Of a stretch of DNA of 64,000 nt, positions 36,020 to 48,811 are shown piece by piece; positions within the stretch are counted from its first letter, which is position 1; the number at the start of each line of letters is the position of its first letter. Source of the stretch: Corythucha ciliata (taxonomy: Eukaryota > Arthropoda > Insecta > Hemiptera > Tingidae); contig CM075939.1 in the NCBI GenBank assembly GCA_038030265.1, forward strand, positions 24,161,253 to 24,225,252, read 5' to 3'. The notes beneath the pieces are model-generated. The model had not been told where the DNA came from. It made no database searches and saw only the letters and a list, made by a program, of their open reading frames with translations. The translations under genes were made by a program, and so were the position numbers.

Positions 36020-38260
36020 ATTTATGTTCATGAAGATGTTCCTTCGGTCTGTCACTGACGATATCGGGCCCTACCCGAACGCACCTTACTGGCAGGCGCT
36101 CACGCCTCGACAATATCGTCACCAACCTCAGCTCCTCGTCATTTACGGCTGGCCACAGTTCTCTCGCTCCCTCTTGACCATAGCACTCAGGAGTTATCTA
36201 TTCATCGGCCACGTCACCGTGCCCATCCTAGCTTCAGGTTATTTCGCCCCCTCACCGGGGAAGCGCATCTGAATATCAGAAGCTTGCTCTTGGCTACTGA
36301 TGGCCTATGGTTTATCACATATTCTGAAACCTGCCCTGAGTCGCGTACTGCTACGTTTCTCGAAGCGTTTCTTTCGATCGTTGACCATGCGGCCCCTTTA
36401 CGTCGGGTTGACATCTCCATGCCTCGGTGGGTGTGGCGCCACTGGTTCACCGACGAGATACGCCATTAGAAGCGTCGTTGTGAGGGTCTCTCATCGCTCC
36501 GTAATTCCTCTCTGTTCTCTGATTCGTCTACCATAACTTGCCTCCTTCGGGAAGCGCGTAGTGATTTTCGAATCAGTATCGTCAAAGCTAAGAGAACTTA
36601 CAACGATTTCTTACTAAGCAGTGCCCCCAATGTCAACAAAGCTGCCTGTAGGTTGGTTAAGGAGGAGTTGGGTGTCTTTGCTTCTCTTAGAGCCAGCTCT
36701 GGTCTTGATCCCGACGGATTTAACCATTTCTATGCTGGACGGCGGTAGAGGCCGTGGATCTTTTGCCTGACTCTCCCATCAGTTTTCGTGAGTTCATAGA
36801 GCCCGCCCATTGCGCCTCGTTCTCGCTAGCGAATGTTTCGGTGGAGGAGGTTTTCAACGCGATTTGTTGGGATGAACAACTCCTCTGCACTTGACTATTA
36901 CAGCTTGAGTGTCGAAATAGTCAAATCTTCTGCTGATCTTATATAGCTGAGCCTCTTTCAACCGCGATTCAACGACATCATTGAGACAGGCCACTTCCCG
37001 AGCAGCCTCAAAGTCTCGGTTGTTACGCCCATTCCCAAGAAGAGCAACAAAGTCTACTCCAACTTTCGTCCAATTTCAATTATTCCGGTTTTCTCTCGCG
37101 TAATTGAACGTCTCGTTCTCTCACAGTTGCTTGGGTTTATTAAGGAGAATAGAGTTCTTGCGCCGAACAACTATGGCTTTCGGAAGGATCACTTCACCAT
37201 TCTCACAGCTATTCTGCGGTCAGCTCTCTCTGGTGCTGAGTCGGATTCTGGGGTGTGTCCAAGACTGTTCGACCTTACCAAGGCATTCGACTCGATCGAT
37301 ATTGTTATACTTACAGCCAAACTTCGCCACTACGGCGCTCGGTAAAATTTATTAATTATTTTCTCGTCGACTGGTTACAGTGTGTATCATATGAGGGCGC
37401 CAGGTCCGAGCTCGTCCAAGCCACGAATCTTGGGGTCAGGCAGGGATCCATACTCGGGCCTGTGCTCTTCCTGCTTTATGTCAATGATCTCTGCTTGGTG
37501 CAATCACTCCTGCCGTTTTCTGAGATATTCCTTCATGCGGACGACACGACTTTCTTTTGCAGGCGTGTCTCGAAGGATGGCTTTTGCGCGAATTGGGTGT
37601 TGCTTCTTCTTTGATCGAATCGTGGTGCCCGGCGAACCGGCTCGTACTAAATAAGGACAAAACTCAGGACCTTATTGTCGATTTGAGGGCACCGGGAGGA
37701 GTTGTAACTTTCCTTGGGCTCATCATAGATTCCCGTCTGTCTTGGGATAGACACATCGAGAGCCTTTCGGTTCTACTTTCGAGAGCCATCTTCGCACTCC
37801 GGAGATTGGAAAAAATTGTTTCCTCTGACACGCTCCGTCTCGTCTTTTTTGCACTCTTTTACTCCCGTATGACGTACGGCATCGCTCTTTGGGGTAAATC
37901 AGCCCACAGCACAAAAATATTCAGACTCCAGAAGTCCGCAATTAGAGTATTATGTGGGCTGCGCCCCCGTCAGTCCTGAAGGGTTTGGCCGCTGACCTAG
38001 CGGTTAATTCTGCGGTCTTGCGACTTCTACTCGAGTCGACCTGGTTTCTTGAATGTGAGGCTCTACAATGCGCTCCCCGCGAAGCTCAGGGATCAGAACC
38101 TTCCAGCCCTCAAGTTCCGTCGTCTACTCCGAGATCTGAACCTCGACGTTGCCCCTTACTCTGTTGAAGAGTTTTTTACCAGTCTGTGATCTGTCTGCCT
38201 TATTCACGTTGCTTATAAATACATTTATGATGGCAATAAATTAAGTTGAGTTGAGTTGAG
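36020..38260 (+). mobile_element. Non-LTR retrotransposon (CR1/Jockey-like), dead reverse transcriptase
   Basis: A 5'-truncated copy. A linker segment (about 36290-36470, AFLSIVDHAAPLRRVDISMP) is followed by reverse transcriptase motifs: FRPISIIPVFSRVIERLVLS (37066 on), RLFDLTKAFDSID (37262 on), LGVRQGSILGPVLFLLYVND (37430 on), and HADD (37533 on) in place of the usual Y/F-x-DD. Then come NRLVLNKDKTQ, VTFLGLIIDSRLSWDRHI and a C-terminal region ending EEFFTSL near 38190. An AATAAA at 38235 and a (TTGAG)n tail at 38245-38260 end it. Frame changes near 36740, 37345, 37570 and 37975 make it inactive. Confidence 0.9.
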
Positions 38261-38261
38261 T

Positions 38262-38305
38262 ACGGGGCACTCCACTTGTTTGGTGAGTTGAATGGAAAAC
38301 ACTCG
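38262..38305. repeat. Fragment of the 51.96-kb MITE family
   Basis: ggtgagttgaatggaaaaca, directly after the retrotransposon tail, matches the right half of the TA-flanked MITE at 51962-52091. The retrotransposon may have landed in such a MITE. Confidence 0.45.
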
Positions 38306-38309
38306 GAAG

Positions 38310-38720
38310 AAATTCCGGATTTTCGGAGAAATTGCAATAAGTTTCGGAGCTGAAATCCGTGAAATTGCAAGTTTGCAAAATTGTTTTTTGTGAGCTCGGA
38401 CCCCGGCCACAGCCGACCAAGTAGTAGGCCCCCAACAAAATAGAATTACTTTGTGAAATTGGATGTTTCCAGGCACAATTATCGCGTAATTGCAAGTTTC
38501 AGGTCCTCATTTCAAAGAAATTTCCGGTTTCAGAGCCTATTTTTTAAAAAGGGTCAGCGACCCTGGGCTAGCCTGCCCCAACGGCACCCATGTTCTGATG
38601 AATAACCGTGTAATTGCAACATTATTTGAGATGAATATTTGTGAGTTCCTACATTCGGGTCCTAATTTTATCCCAATTTCAAGTTTCCTGGAATTAATTT
38701 AAGTGAAATTGCAAGTACAG
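38310..38720. repeat. Diverged tandem array, gaaattgcaagtttc type
   Basis: Degenerate units with gaaattgcaagttt and gagctgaaatccg words, related to units at 35170-35470. Confidence 0.6.
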
Positions 38721-38772
38721 GGCCTTTTTACCTTTTTCATACCAGCGAAGCCAACAGACTAGATGGCCCTAA

Positions 38773-38911
38773 AGCCACCTTCACATGCAAGCTTTAAAAA
38801 GCTGAGCTGTGGGCTTCAACTAATCAGAGGCTCCGCGCTGTGTACTCGGAGCGCTCTGATTGGTTGAAGCCCACAGCTCAGCTTTTTGAATATTGCTTTG
38901 TAAAGGTGCCT
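38773..38911. mobile_element. 139-bp palindromic MITE, TAA target duplication
   Basis: Nearly the whole element is one inverted repeat (aaaaagctgagctgtgggct on the left, its complement on the right; centre near 38842). Flanked by TAA at 38770-38772 and 38912-38914, fitting PIF/Harbinger. Confidence 0.85.
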
Positions 38912-39900
38912 TAACAGAGCGAGCCTACGACGAATACCCAGGAAAATAGGAAGATCCATGGCCTAATATATGCTGCAACGCGACTTTCGGGTCTTAACCC
39001 TGCGACTCATGTTTCGTCTCTCCATTTCGGCTGAAATGCAAATTTTGGGGCTTAATTTCAATCTTAATTTTAGCGAAATCTCCAAGTTTTGGGGCTTTTC
39101 TTCACGGCCGCAGCGCCCTAAATTTTATTTTGTGCTACTCGCCCTACTGTGGTGAAAACTACGATTTTTAGTGAAAAAAAAATTGACGACTGCAATAATT
39201 TCGCTAGGAAATTACACAATGAATCCGAAAAAAATAGTTTAAAAATTCTGGAACCACTTAATTTGAAGTTATGACTGAAAATGACAGCTCGGTACGGGTC
39301 TGAAGATGAGAAATGAACTTTTGTCAAAAAAAAAAAAAAAAAAAAAAGAGGTCAGGTTTGTGTTCCTCACGCCAAGAAATAACCAGTTTTTTATTTTCGT
39401 GCAATTTATCGGGAAAACAGCGACAGACAAACCGACGGCATGCCGAAAACCACTTATTTCAACCTTTCTGTGCCAAGAATGTGAAGACAGCTCGGACTGG
39501 ATGTTGGTGTTCACATGGCTTCCTAAAAAAGCTGAATTCGCGGATTTCACTCCTTAAAAATCCAAATTTCCCAAGTAATGGCTCATTCCAAAGAGCAATT
39601 TCGCGGGTTTGGTCAAAATCACAGTTCTGCAGAGTTGGCCTTATCAATTCCGATTTCGCCTGATCGGCTCACCCCAAAAAGCTAGTGGTACCTACTGAAA
39701 GCCAAAGAGGCTTTGAAGCACCAGCTTTTGGTGTCCATTTTTTTAAAACAAAACCCATTGCTCTATTTCTGAATCTCAAAAACTTGTAATTCTACTAGAA
39801 GCTAATACTTGTCAGTCAACTTGTGGCCTTCCAAAACTGAATGCATGACAAAGAATCTGAAAATTTGGCATCTCACTACATTCTTTCGGTCTAAAAATAA

Positions 39901-40087
39901 AGCGGCCCATACACGTACAATAATATTGCGCAATAATAGGGGTTGTACAATAAAATTGAACGTTTGTGGGTTGTATTGATGGGTTGCACAATATAACGAA
40001 CAACCTATTTTTTTACCCCTAAACATCTGGAAACGAAATATTGCACAAATTTATTGCGCAATATTTATTGTGCGTCTAGGGACCCCT
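39901..40087. mobile_element. About 187-bp MITE
   Basis: Inverted ends: gtacaataatattgcgcaat against tattgcgcaatatttattgt, with further outward similarity (ggcccatacacg against cgtctagggacc). Flanks TAA and TAG, an imperfect TWA-type duplication. Confidence 0.7.
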
Positions 40088-40399
40088 TAGTCATTTACAG
40101 CCCTAAACTGAATATTCACAGCTCAAAAATGCAACGTCTCGGTGGACGTTGCCATGGAAAACCATTGAAATGGACAACATGTTGTCTCATAGTGGAAGTT
40201 GATTGCCAAAAACTTACTTTTTGGCCAAATTATGGAAACTCGGGTCTCAGAGACCGCCGACTATTCACCACAGAAAATGGATTTTATTTTTTTTAGCTGG
40301 GAATACGACTATTTGGCCACGAAAATGAAAATTCTGTCTGATGTAGTCTACAATTCGTCGATTAAAACTGGTAACTCGGGCCAAGAAACTTGACTGCCC

Positions 40400-43300
40400 G
40401 ACTATAACGTCCACAAAAAAAATTGTCAAACTTGGCGCCCTCAAACCGATCAACTGCACGTCACCGGCATTCGTTTGCGCACCTAGAATTTCATCGTCCC
40501 CTCCCCCACAACTGCATTGGCTAAACAGACTTCTCTCATTAGTTTTATTTTAATTTTCAAGTAAAGGTTTAATTTCAATTATTAAAATAGTTTAGGTTCC
40601 ATTTGAGATTCCTAATTTTCAATTATGCTACTTAATAGCTCTCTTAAACTACATTTTGATACGAATAGTTATTCAAAATGGGAGAATAGGTTAGTAGTTA
40701 TGAAAGACCATCGGGGCTGAGAGCTTCAAAATGTAACAATTTCAAGGGACTCAATCACGAATGGGTCTATTAAAAATGAAACGGTTTGGTTGGTTTAGGT
40801 TGTGAATCTGGGGTATATATTCTGTCTATCTCTCCTCAACAGCCAATGAAAGGTCGTCAAAATATTTCTTCACGAAGCTTCATTCCCTAGACTAGACAAT
40901 AAAGAATATGTACCCACTAACCAGTTACAGCCGTCACAGTAATGTCCGCCCCTATAGACTAGACAAGAGCCTATCGAAAATTCGTCCGGGTGAGCGTGGA
41001 ATACAACAAAATTATTGCCGATCTTGTGTTTCATTCTATTAAATTATTTATTTTAAAGCCATTAACTTCACAGACGAGATAAGGTTGGAAGGGCACCGAA
41101 GGGTGAAAAAATGTATATAAGACCTTTTTTTCTTTTCCTTTGCTTCGTTTTCCTCGACAGTTTACTCAACCCTTCACCTTCTTCACCCTCATCTGCCAAT
41201 TTATTTCTGTCCACCCATCGCACAATCTGAGAATCTCCGAAGAAAAGTGCTTCGCGATCATATTTTTTTTTTTTTTTTTTTTCACTCCCTTCCCTCACAC
41301 TATCACTCTTCTCCAGTCTATTTCTCACTTCTCCCTGCCTAGCTCCCTTCCTCTACCCTTTAGCGCGTCACGCTCACAGTCTGGAAACTTGAAAGGGAGG
41401 TAGGGCTTTGAAAATTACAATAAAGACGCTAATTCAATTAATTCCTATAGCCGATTTCTCTTTAAAATGGATTAACCTTCGGAGTAAACGTATTCTTTAA
41501 AGACACGATGTTGGCAAAAAGCGTTGGACGGAATAAGAGTAATGGGGATGGGTATGGGTGGTAAGAGTTCAACTAAAAACTCGTACAGTAACGAAGCGCT
41601 TTCTCACTCTCAAGTGTAAAGTTTGGTTAAGTAATTGCAAATTTTCATCACTCAGTGTGCGACCAACTCTGGGTTTCAGCAGCCGTGCTTGAAAATCACG
41701 GATTTGAGAAGTAAGAAAAATAGTGCTGAGCAAGCATTGATGAAGATAGGAACTGTTGAGGGCGGAAATAGGAACCGAGAAGAGATTTCTTGCAACAGGA
41801 ACCATTTCAGATATATCTGTCGAGCGGAGGGGGGGGGGTTGTACGATTCTTTTTGAACACTTTTCCAGCAAGACGGAGAAGCATTAAAACAAGTCTTTGA
41901 GGCTATTTTCAACTTGGAAATCTCATTGTCTTGAATGTTTCACTAATTTATAAAAGCTCAACTGGGTGGAAGCTGGGCTGTTTCAACAGGTGCTCATTTA
42001 AACATTGATGCTATCTGAAATTTCCGCTTGAAGCTTTGAGAAAACAATTATTTCTTGGAAGGAGTCTTGCTTAGCAACTTTCGTAATCCCCCCTTAAGGA
42101 ATATCTCGCTAAAAGGAACATAGACTGTAATCCTTACTCTCAAGCCTTCACCAATGCTATATACAGTTGCCGCGGCAAGGGCTAGTAAAGCTCAATGTGA
42201 CGCGGTTTCTTCACGCTCAATTAATCCTTTTACTGTTCTGTCTTAATATGAGATTTATTGTGAGGAAGAAACTCTTGGGTTGGCAGACTGAGAGTGAGAG
42301 AGGAAGCTTCATTTACTGCATTTAGATTCTAGAAAGGTGCATGTGTGCGGTACGGTCGAGGTTGTAAGCAGACAAGTATGGGTTAAGTGCGGTGTGTAAT
42401 TTTACCAAATAGTCTGGATGAACTGAATAAAACTTAATTCAGTGTTAAATAATTCTTGAGGGGGAAATACATTCAAATTTGAATGTTTGTTAAAGGCACA
42501 AACAGCATTGGGTTGAAAAAGTTAACAAAAACCTTGTGAAAAAACTAGTATTTTGTGTTAAATGCCTCATTCAATTTAATTTAAAGCCAGACAACAGAGC
42601 GCTTAGAAGTCGACATTTCATTGTGATGAGAAGTTCGCTAAAATGGCTTTTTCACGACGAATCGTTTCATTTAAGGGGGAAACTACCTAAATCCACAATG
42701 AGTAAAAGAGGAAGACCTTAACACGGAGAGTACATACATTAGAGGAAATAAAGTGATTTTCAGCGTTGCCCGTGGACTAGTTTTTCTTTTCTTCTATCGT
42801 ACGCTTCTAAAGTGAGCTATAAAAAAGAATAATTCTTTCACCTCTTTTTTCCTCTCGACGAGAAAAGAAATAAAGAAAAAAAAAGATAGGCTGAATCTGC
42901 AAAGATTTTTATCTTTCTGTTTCCTTTTTCCTTCCGCCGACCCACCTTCGAGTCACCCATCGCTTTCCTGTTATTCCGAATGGAGAGTCTTTATGCCCCC
43001 CTCCAACACTGAATGTGATTTAAGTTTCCTAACTCCCCTTCGCCATCGTCACAATTCCATAATTCTAGTATTAGTGTATTCTCTCACATGTATCATTCAG
43101 TATTTGTTAACAGATAAAACAACTCTCTTAATCCTTTTTTCGAGCTACCTTTTTACATGGTGTGAAAAATAGAGGAACCATAAATCAAGTTCTGTCTTGC
43201 CTGACGTATATTATTTTCTTTCTGAAGGAACAAAACACGCGGGTGTAATTAAATGTGATGAAATCCGAAAAGTGTTCTTTTTAAAGGTTTGGCGGTGTAA

Positions 43301-43600
43301 GTAAACGTGACTTGTTTCCTGAGATGGTTTTCCCCCTGTAAAGACAACCGAAGATGGACTTTTTTTTATCGACAAAAACTCAAGGAAGATGCGAACCACT
43401 GTATTTTCTTCAGCGGTATATTTTCAAACAAATTGCTGAACGCGTTCAAAGAGCTTTCCTACCAATTTATATCACAGAGAAAAGCGTTGTTTCTTGATGG
43501 TATATTTGTTTAGCTACAAGGTTCTATCTCCCCACCACCATCTTAACAACCATCTTTAAAACTATTTATGCATTGGCGGATTTAAGGGGGGCTGCAGGGA
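40400..43600. other. TE-poor intronic DNA, no gene seen
   Basis: AT-rich with a T tract at 41264-41282 and polypyrimidine flanks (41105-41400). No protein family, repeat family or convincing splice pair was recognised. Confidence 0.55.
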
Positions 43601-43659
43601 CTTAGCCCCCCTAGTTGGTCGTATTAGCCCCCCCCCCCCAAGATGTTTCTTCTCAAGCC

Positions 43660-45210
43660 CATTTTCCAAAAACTGTCAAATTGACAGTTTTTAACGCCGA
43701 AAATGACAGTGTCTATAAGGGCGACATTGGCAGCGTTTCGAGAACAAAATTTATAGTTTCCAGAACGAAATTGACAGTTTTGAAAGACGAAATTGATAGT
43801 TTCTAGTACTCTAATGCAAAACCTCGGAACCAAGGTTTGGAATATTTTTTATTTTGGAGGAAATTGAGATTCCACGTCAGAATTGTCAGTTCCTGAGGCA
43901 AAATTGACAGTGTTGTAAGTCGAAATTGACAGTTTGAAGTACGACAATCACAGTTTTGAACGTTGAAATTGACTGTAATCCAACGGGGCTTTACGTCCAA
44001 CTACCATAAGGTGTCGTGGACGAAGGCGAGAGCACACAAAGTACAATTTTGTGCATTTCATTCAAAAATTGCACTATTGGTCTCGCCCTGATGGTCGCAA
44101 ATATGGGTTGTGATACTTTTTTTTTACTCGTGATTTATCATTTTTACTGATATTGACAGTATGTAGGGTGAAATTGGCAAATTCGAGGACGAAATTGACA
44201 GTTTAAAGGATGAAATTAGGAATTTTAGGACAACTATGATGGTTTTGACTACGAAATTTACAATTTCCTGGACAAAATGTAAGTTTTCAGAAAGGAATTG
44301 ACTGTTTCCCGAACAATACAACGCAAGTTGATAGTTTCCAGAACGAAATCGCAAGTTTTGAATGGTTCTTGAACAAAATTGACAGTTTTTAGATGAAATT
44401 GGCAATTTCAGGACGACACTGATAGGTTTGGCGACAAAATTGACAATACTAGGAAGAAAATGACAGTTTAAAAGACGAAATTAACAGTTTCCAGGATGAA
44501 ATTGTTAGATTTGAACTTTTACTTGACGGTTATTAGGGCAAATTGACAGTTTTGAACGACGAAATTGACAGTTTCTAGTACTCGACTATTTCCAGAGAAG
44601 AGGCTTAAAAACCGTCAGTTTCCGAAATCCCTTGACACAGCTTCTACGAAGAAATTGGCAGATTCGAGGAAAAAATTGACAGATTGTAGGGCGAAATTGG
44701 CAGTTTTAGAATGATGTCGGTGTAGTTTTGAAGACGAAATTGACAGTTTTGAATGACGAAATTGACCTTCATAGGACAAAATTGACAGTGTTAGATCGAT
44801 ACTGATAGTTTCAACTAGAAATTTACAATCCCCAGGACGAAATTGACAATTTCTGAGACAAAATTGACAGTTAATAAATAGACAGTTTCTCGGGTGACAT
44901 TGACAGTTCCCAGGCCGAAATTGACAGTTTACAGGACAGCATTGTTTTGAGAGTTTTAAGAACTCGAATGTTTCAGGTGAAGGGGCCCAAAAACCTCATG
45001 TTGTGAGCCCGAATGGTCTGCTGCTGAATCTAGAAATCAAGTTTTTTGATCTTCTGTTATGTAGGAGGAAATTGACAGATTCCAAGTCAAGACTGTCAGT
45101 TTCTGGAGCGAAATTGAGAGTTTTTTTTAAGACGAAATTATCAGTTTTAAGGACGAAATTGACAGCTCGACCGAAACTGAAAGTTGCCGAGGTAGGAATT
45201 AAGAAAATCC
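43660..45210. repeat. Diverged tandem array, gacgaaattgacagttt type
   Basis: About fifty units of roughly 25-28 bp. The word gaaattgacagttt is well kept while the linkers (ccaggac, ttgaagg, ttgaatg) vary. Chance open frames across it (for example 44124-44405) encode repetitive peptides without a family. It is bounded on the left by a C tract (43629-43638). Confidence 0.85.
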
Positions 45211-45229
45211 ATGCGGTCTGAAACCCGAA

Positions 45230-45420
45230 TTCTCGTCAGTGACTGAGTTTGCAATTTTTAGTGCCTGACTAGTCGTTTTGGTGATAGTTAGGGTACGAAT
45301 CGTCAGTTCAGGAATTTTTAAGGCACGAATGGTCAATTTAGTCATTATTGGAACGCGAGGGGTCGTTTTTCAAGGCGCAAATCTGTAAGTATTGACATCT
45401 TTCATAAATACACCAGCGCT
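45230..45420. repeat. Diverged tandem array, gcacgaatcgtcagttta type, left part
   Basis: About six units of roughly 33 bp of the same family as 46140-47900. The 575-bp element at 45555-46129 sits between the two parts. Confidence 0.7.
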
Positions 45421-45554
45421 CATGTGACGACTAAGTGAAACGACCTCCTGGGGTATCCTTCAATTTCAATTGGATTTACTTCAATAATTTTTTTTCTCAC
45501 TACCACAATAAACAAAACAAGGCAAGTGGCACCGGTCAGATGTTACCCCAGATT

Positions 45555-46129
45555 CAAGGTGACTGAACTTTACTATAGGTGCCGCAGATTTCCACCTGCC
45601 CATCGGACGGGAGGGATGGAGACTGACGTCACCAGCAGTCCTTTGCTCCCGATTGCTCATCCCCAAGGTGACTAAACTCTTCTATAGGTGCCGCAGATTT
45701 CCCCCTGTCCATCAGGCTGGAGGGGTGGGGACTGACGTCACCAGCAGTCCTTTACTCCCGATTGCTTACCCTAGAGCAGCAGAGCAAGTTAATTTTGAAA
45801 TTGAAGTATATGAATGCTAAAAAATCACAGCCCAATAACAATTAATAATGTACTGGGTCAAGCGCAAAGGCGGTTGGGACTGCTCATGACGTAGGTGAAG
45901 GACAGTAATGGCCGAAGATCTGCGGCACCTATAGAAAGTTTAGCCACCTTGGCTCACCCCAGAGCAGCAGAGCAAGTTAATTTTGAAATTGAAGCTTATG
46001 AACTCTCAAAAATCACAGCCCAATAACAATTAATAATGTACTGGGTCCAGCGCAATGGTGGTTGGGACTGCTCGTGACGTAGGTGAAGGACAGTGATCTG
46101 CGGCACCTATAGAAAATTTAGTCACCTTG
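45555..46129. mobile_element. 575-bp element with doubled ends and a 9-bp target duplication
   Basis: Terminal inverted repeats CAAGGTGACT... and ...AGTCACCTTG, continuing through ctataggtgccgcagat (about 35 bp, a few mismatches). Flanked by the 9-bp direct repeat ccccagatt (45546-45554 and 46130-46138). The left end is tandemly doubled (45555-45663 and 45664-45772) and the right end as well (about 45773-45953 and 45954-46129), so the element contains four copies of its terminal repeat. A 9-bp duplication suggests Mutator-like. Non-autonomous. Confidence 0.88.
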
Positions 46130-46139
46130 CCCCAGATTG

Positions 46140-47900
46140 TTAGTTCATATTAGCTCGGCAAGAACACTGCTGTATTTATGAAAGATGTCAATAGCCATTG
46201 TGAGGGGGGGGGGGCATAAATTGTCAATACGACCAGCAGCCCGTTTTAGGGCTTGTCCAGTCTGTTCTACCCATGTTCTACCACTTTCAAGGGATGAATT
46301 GTCGTCGTCCCTGACGCTTTCCAAAGAGCGCGAACGACCAGTGTGACCATTTTTAGAAAGAAACTTTGAAGTTTGAAATTTTTAAGGCGTTTGGTTATTT
46401 CAGAGCACGAATCCTCAGTTCAGCCATTTTCAATGGCCCGGAATGGTTTTTTTTTGCCATTTTCAAGGTGCGAGTCGTCATTTTAGACATTTCCAAGGCG
46501 TGAATCGTCATTTTAGCCATTTTTATGCCGGTCTGTTTGACTATTTCCAGGTGACGAATAGACGGTAAAGTCAATTTTAGGTTGCGAACGGTTAGTTTAG
46601 CAATTTATAAGGCACGAATCACTACATTCACCATTTTTCGAATGGTTCGAACGAGCAAAAATTTGTTTTTGGCGCAGTGAAATCCGTGAAATTGCTTTTG
46701 TAGGTCCAACCAGCAGCAAGTCACTTTAGGCATTTTAATGGCATGAATCGTCAGTTAAGGCATTTCCAAGACGAGAACTATTAGTTCTGCTATTTTTAGG
46801 GCACAGATCGCCTGCATTTTTAGCCATTTTCTGGTCGTGGTGGCTCAGTTTGTCCATTTTTGCACTACGAATGGTAAGTTTCGCCATTTCACTGGCACGA
46901 ATTAGCACATTTAGCCATTTTTAAGGCGTGATTTGCCAATCAAGCAATTTTATAGCAATTTATAGTTTCAAATCAAATCAAAAAGTTTATCCAGTTCATG
47001 AAGTGCATGTAGCTAACGCTGGTTGGTGGGGGGAGGGGTTCGGTGAGGGCGGCCCACGCTCGGTGCGCAATCGCAAGTGGTCAATTTTTCGCTTGAAGGG
47101 CGCAAATAGCCCTGCTTGGCCATTTTTTGGGTGCAGATAGCCACTTTGAAGGCACGAATCGTCTGCTTAGCCTCTGGAGAGCCATTTCTAGGGTATGAAT
47201 CCGCTATTTTAGTCAATTGTACGTTGCGAACTCAGTTTTGACATTTTCATTGCGTGAATTATTAGTTTAACCATTTAGAGAACGCAGTCAGTTCTGTCAT
47301 TTTTTAAGGTGCGAATAGTCCGTCACGCCATTTATAGGGTGCGAATGGTCAGCTTGTCATTTCTAGGGCGCAAATTGTCAGCATAGTCATTTATAGAGGT
47401 TGAATAGCCAGTGTGATATTTCCAGAGCATGAATCGTCAGTTTTTCAATTTTTAGGGCTCGTAAAGTCAGTTGGGTCATTTATAATGAGCGCGAATCATC
47501 AGTTTTGCTTTTTTAAGGACGCAATTAGTCCCGTCAAGCCAACGCCCGAATGATCAGTTTGGGCATTCTTGGCGCGCAAATGGTTGATTTTGGAATATTT
47601 AGGGCACGAATTGTCTGTTTAGGGATTTGCGGAGCGTGAATTGTTAGTTTGCCCATTTTAAGATCGCGTTACGTCAGCTTGGCCACTTTTAGAGCGGGAA
47701 TCGCTAGTTTCAGCCTGTTGTAGCTCGTGAATGGACGATTTAGCCAGTTTCATTGCGGAATTCATGATCTTCTAGCCACTTTCAGACCACGTGAAGTCCG
47801 TTGGGCCTTTATTTTTACAGCGGTAATTGCCAGTTTCGCCATTTTTAAGGTGGGAATAGGCAGTGAATTGATAGCAAGCCATTATTATTGGAGCGAAGGA
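46140..47900. repeat. Diverged tandem array, ggcacgaatcgtcagtttag type
   Basis: About fifty units of roughly 30-35 bp: gcgaatcgtcag, tttagccattttta and aagg(c/g) words recur with strong divergence. Likely one array with 45230-45420, split by the 575-bp element. Confidence 0.8.
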
Positions 47901-47949
47901 CACAATTTCATAAGCCTCTCCCTTGACTAAATCTTGGATCCGAGTCTGG

Positions 47950-48380
47950 ACCCTGCGATATTTTGTTTTTAAAAACAGCCAGAGCCATGAAATTTCTCTT
48001 TGAAATGAGCCAGTATGCTCATTTATCCTCTAAAAAGGTGTGAAATCCCGTTAAATTGGCTTGTCTTAAGGGAGCCAGCCCCACGAAATTGGTTTCTGAC
48101 CTACGAAATCCGACAAATTCGGTCTCAAAAACTGCCAAACCGGCAAAATTTGTTATTGAAGTAGCCAAAACCACGAAATTGGGTTTTGCGGTGTGTTAAA
48201 TCCGTGGTATTTGGACATTGAAAGTGTCTAATGAGCGGAATTGTATTCATGAAGATTCAACCAGGAGCAAATTGGCTTTTTAGGGAGTCAATTCTGTGAC
48301 ATGAAAACTTTTGAAATTCGTTCTGAGAGCCAAAATCCACAAAATTTTGAATTTGACTTGATGTGCGAGAGGGGGGGATC
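47950..48380. repeat. Diverged tandem array, cacgaaattgggttttg type
   Basis: About twelve units with gagccaaaaccacgaaattg wording, related to 11040-11360. Confidence 0.65.
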
Positions 48381-48811
48381 ATGAGCTCAGGGCTAAGCCC
48401 CTCTAAACATTTTACCTTAAATCCACCCCCGTATTTATGAAATAATTCGATGTTCTGGACTGAAAAACTTCAACGCGAGCTTTATTAAAAGCACATTAAG
48501 AGATGGACTACTTCGTTCAATCAAATTTGATCACTAATAGAGAAACTACAGGGGTTTGGTTGGAAAATTGTAGTGACACTGAAGATATCGAAAAGCCGAA
48601 AGCGCTATTCCCAACATTGCAACAAGTCCCATCGAGGAAGACTGACTGGGTTGGCACATATACGGCTATGATCCTGCTGTAAAAAAATTCTACTGCAATT
48701 TCGCCGTGAAACTCTGGGTTAGGTCGACAATGTTCGTTTAAGCATTACTAAGGGTTTAAACGATTTGGTATTCAAAATACTGAATTCTTATTGGAGTTTA
48801 AACTATTAATA

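Noticed and set aside
43660..47900. CRISPR-like array
   Set aside because: Units are degenerate tandem repeats with variable linkers in a eukaryotic intron; no uniform repeat/spacer alternation and no cas genes.
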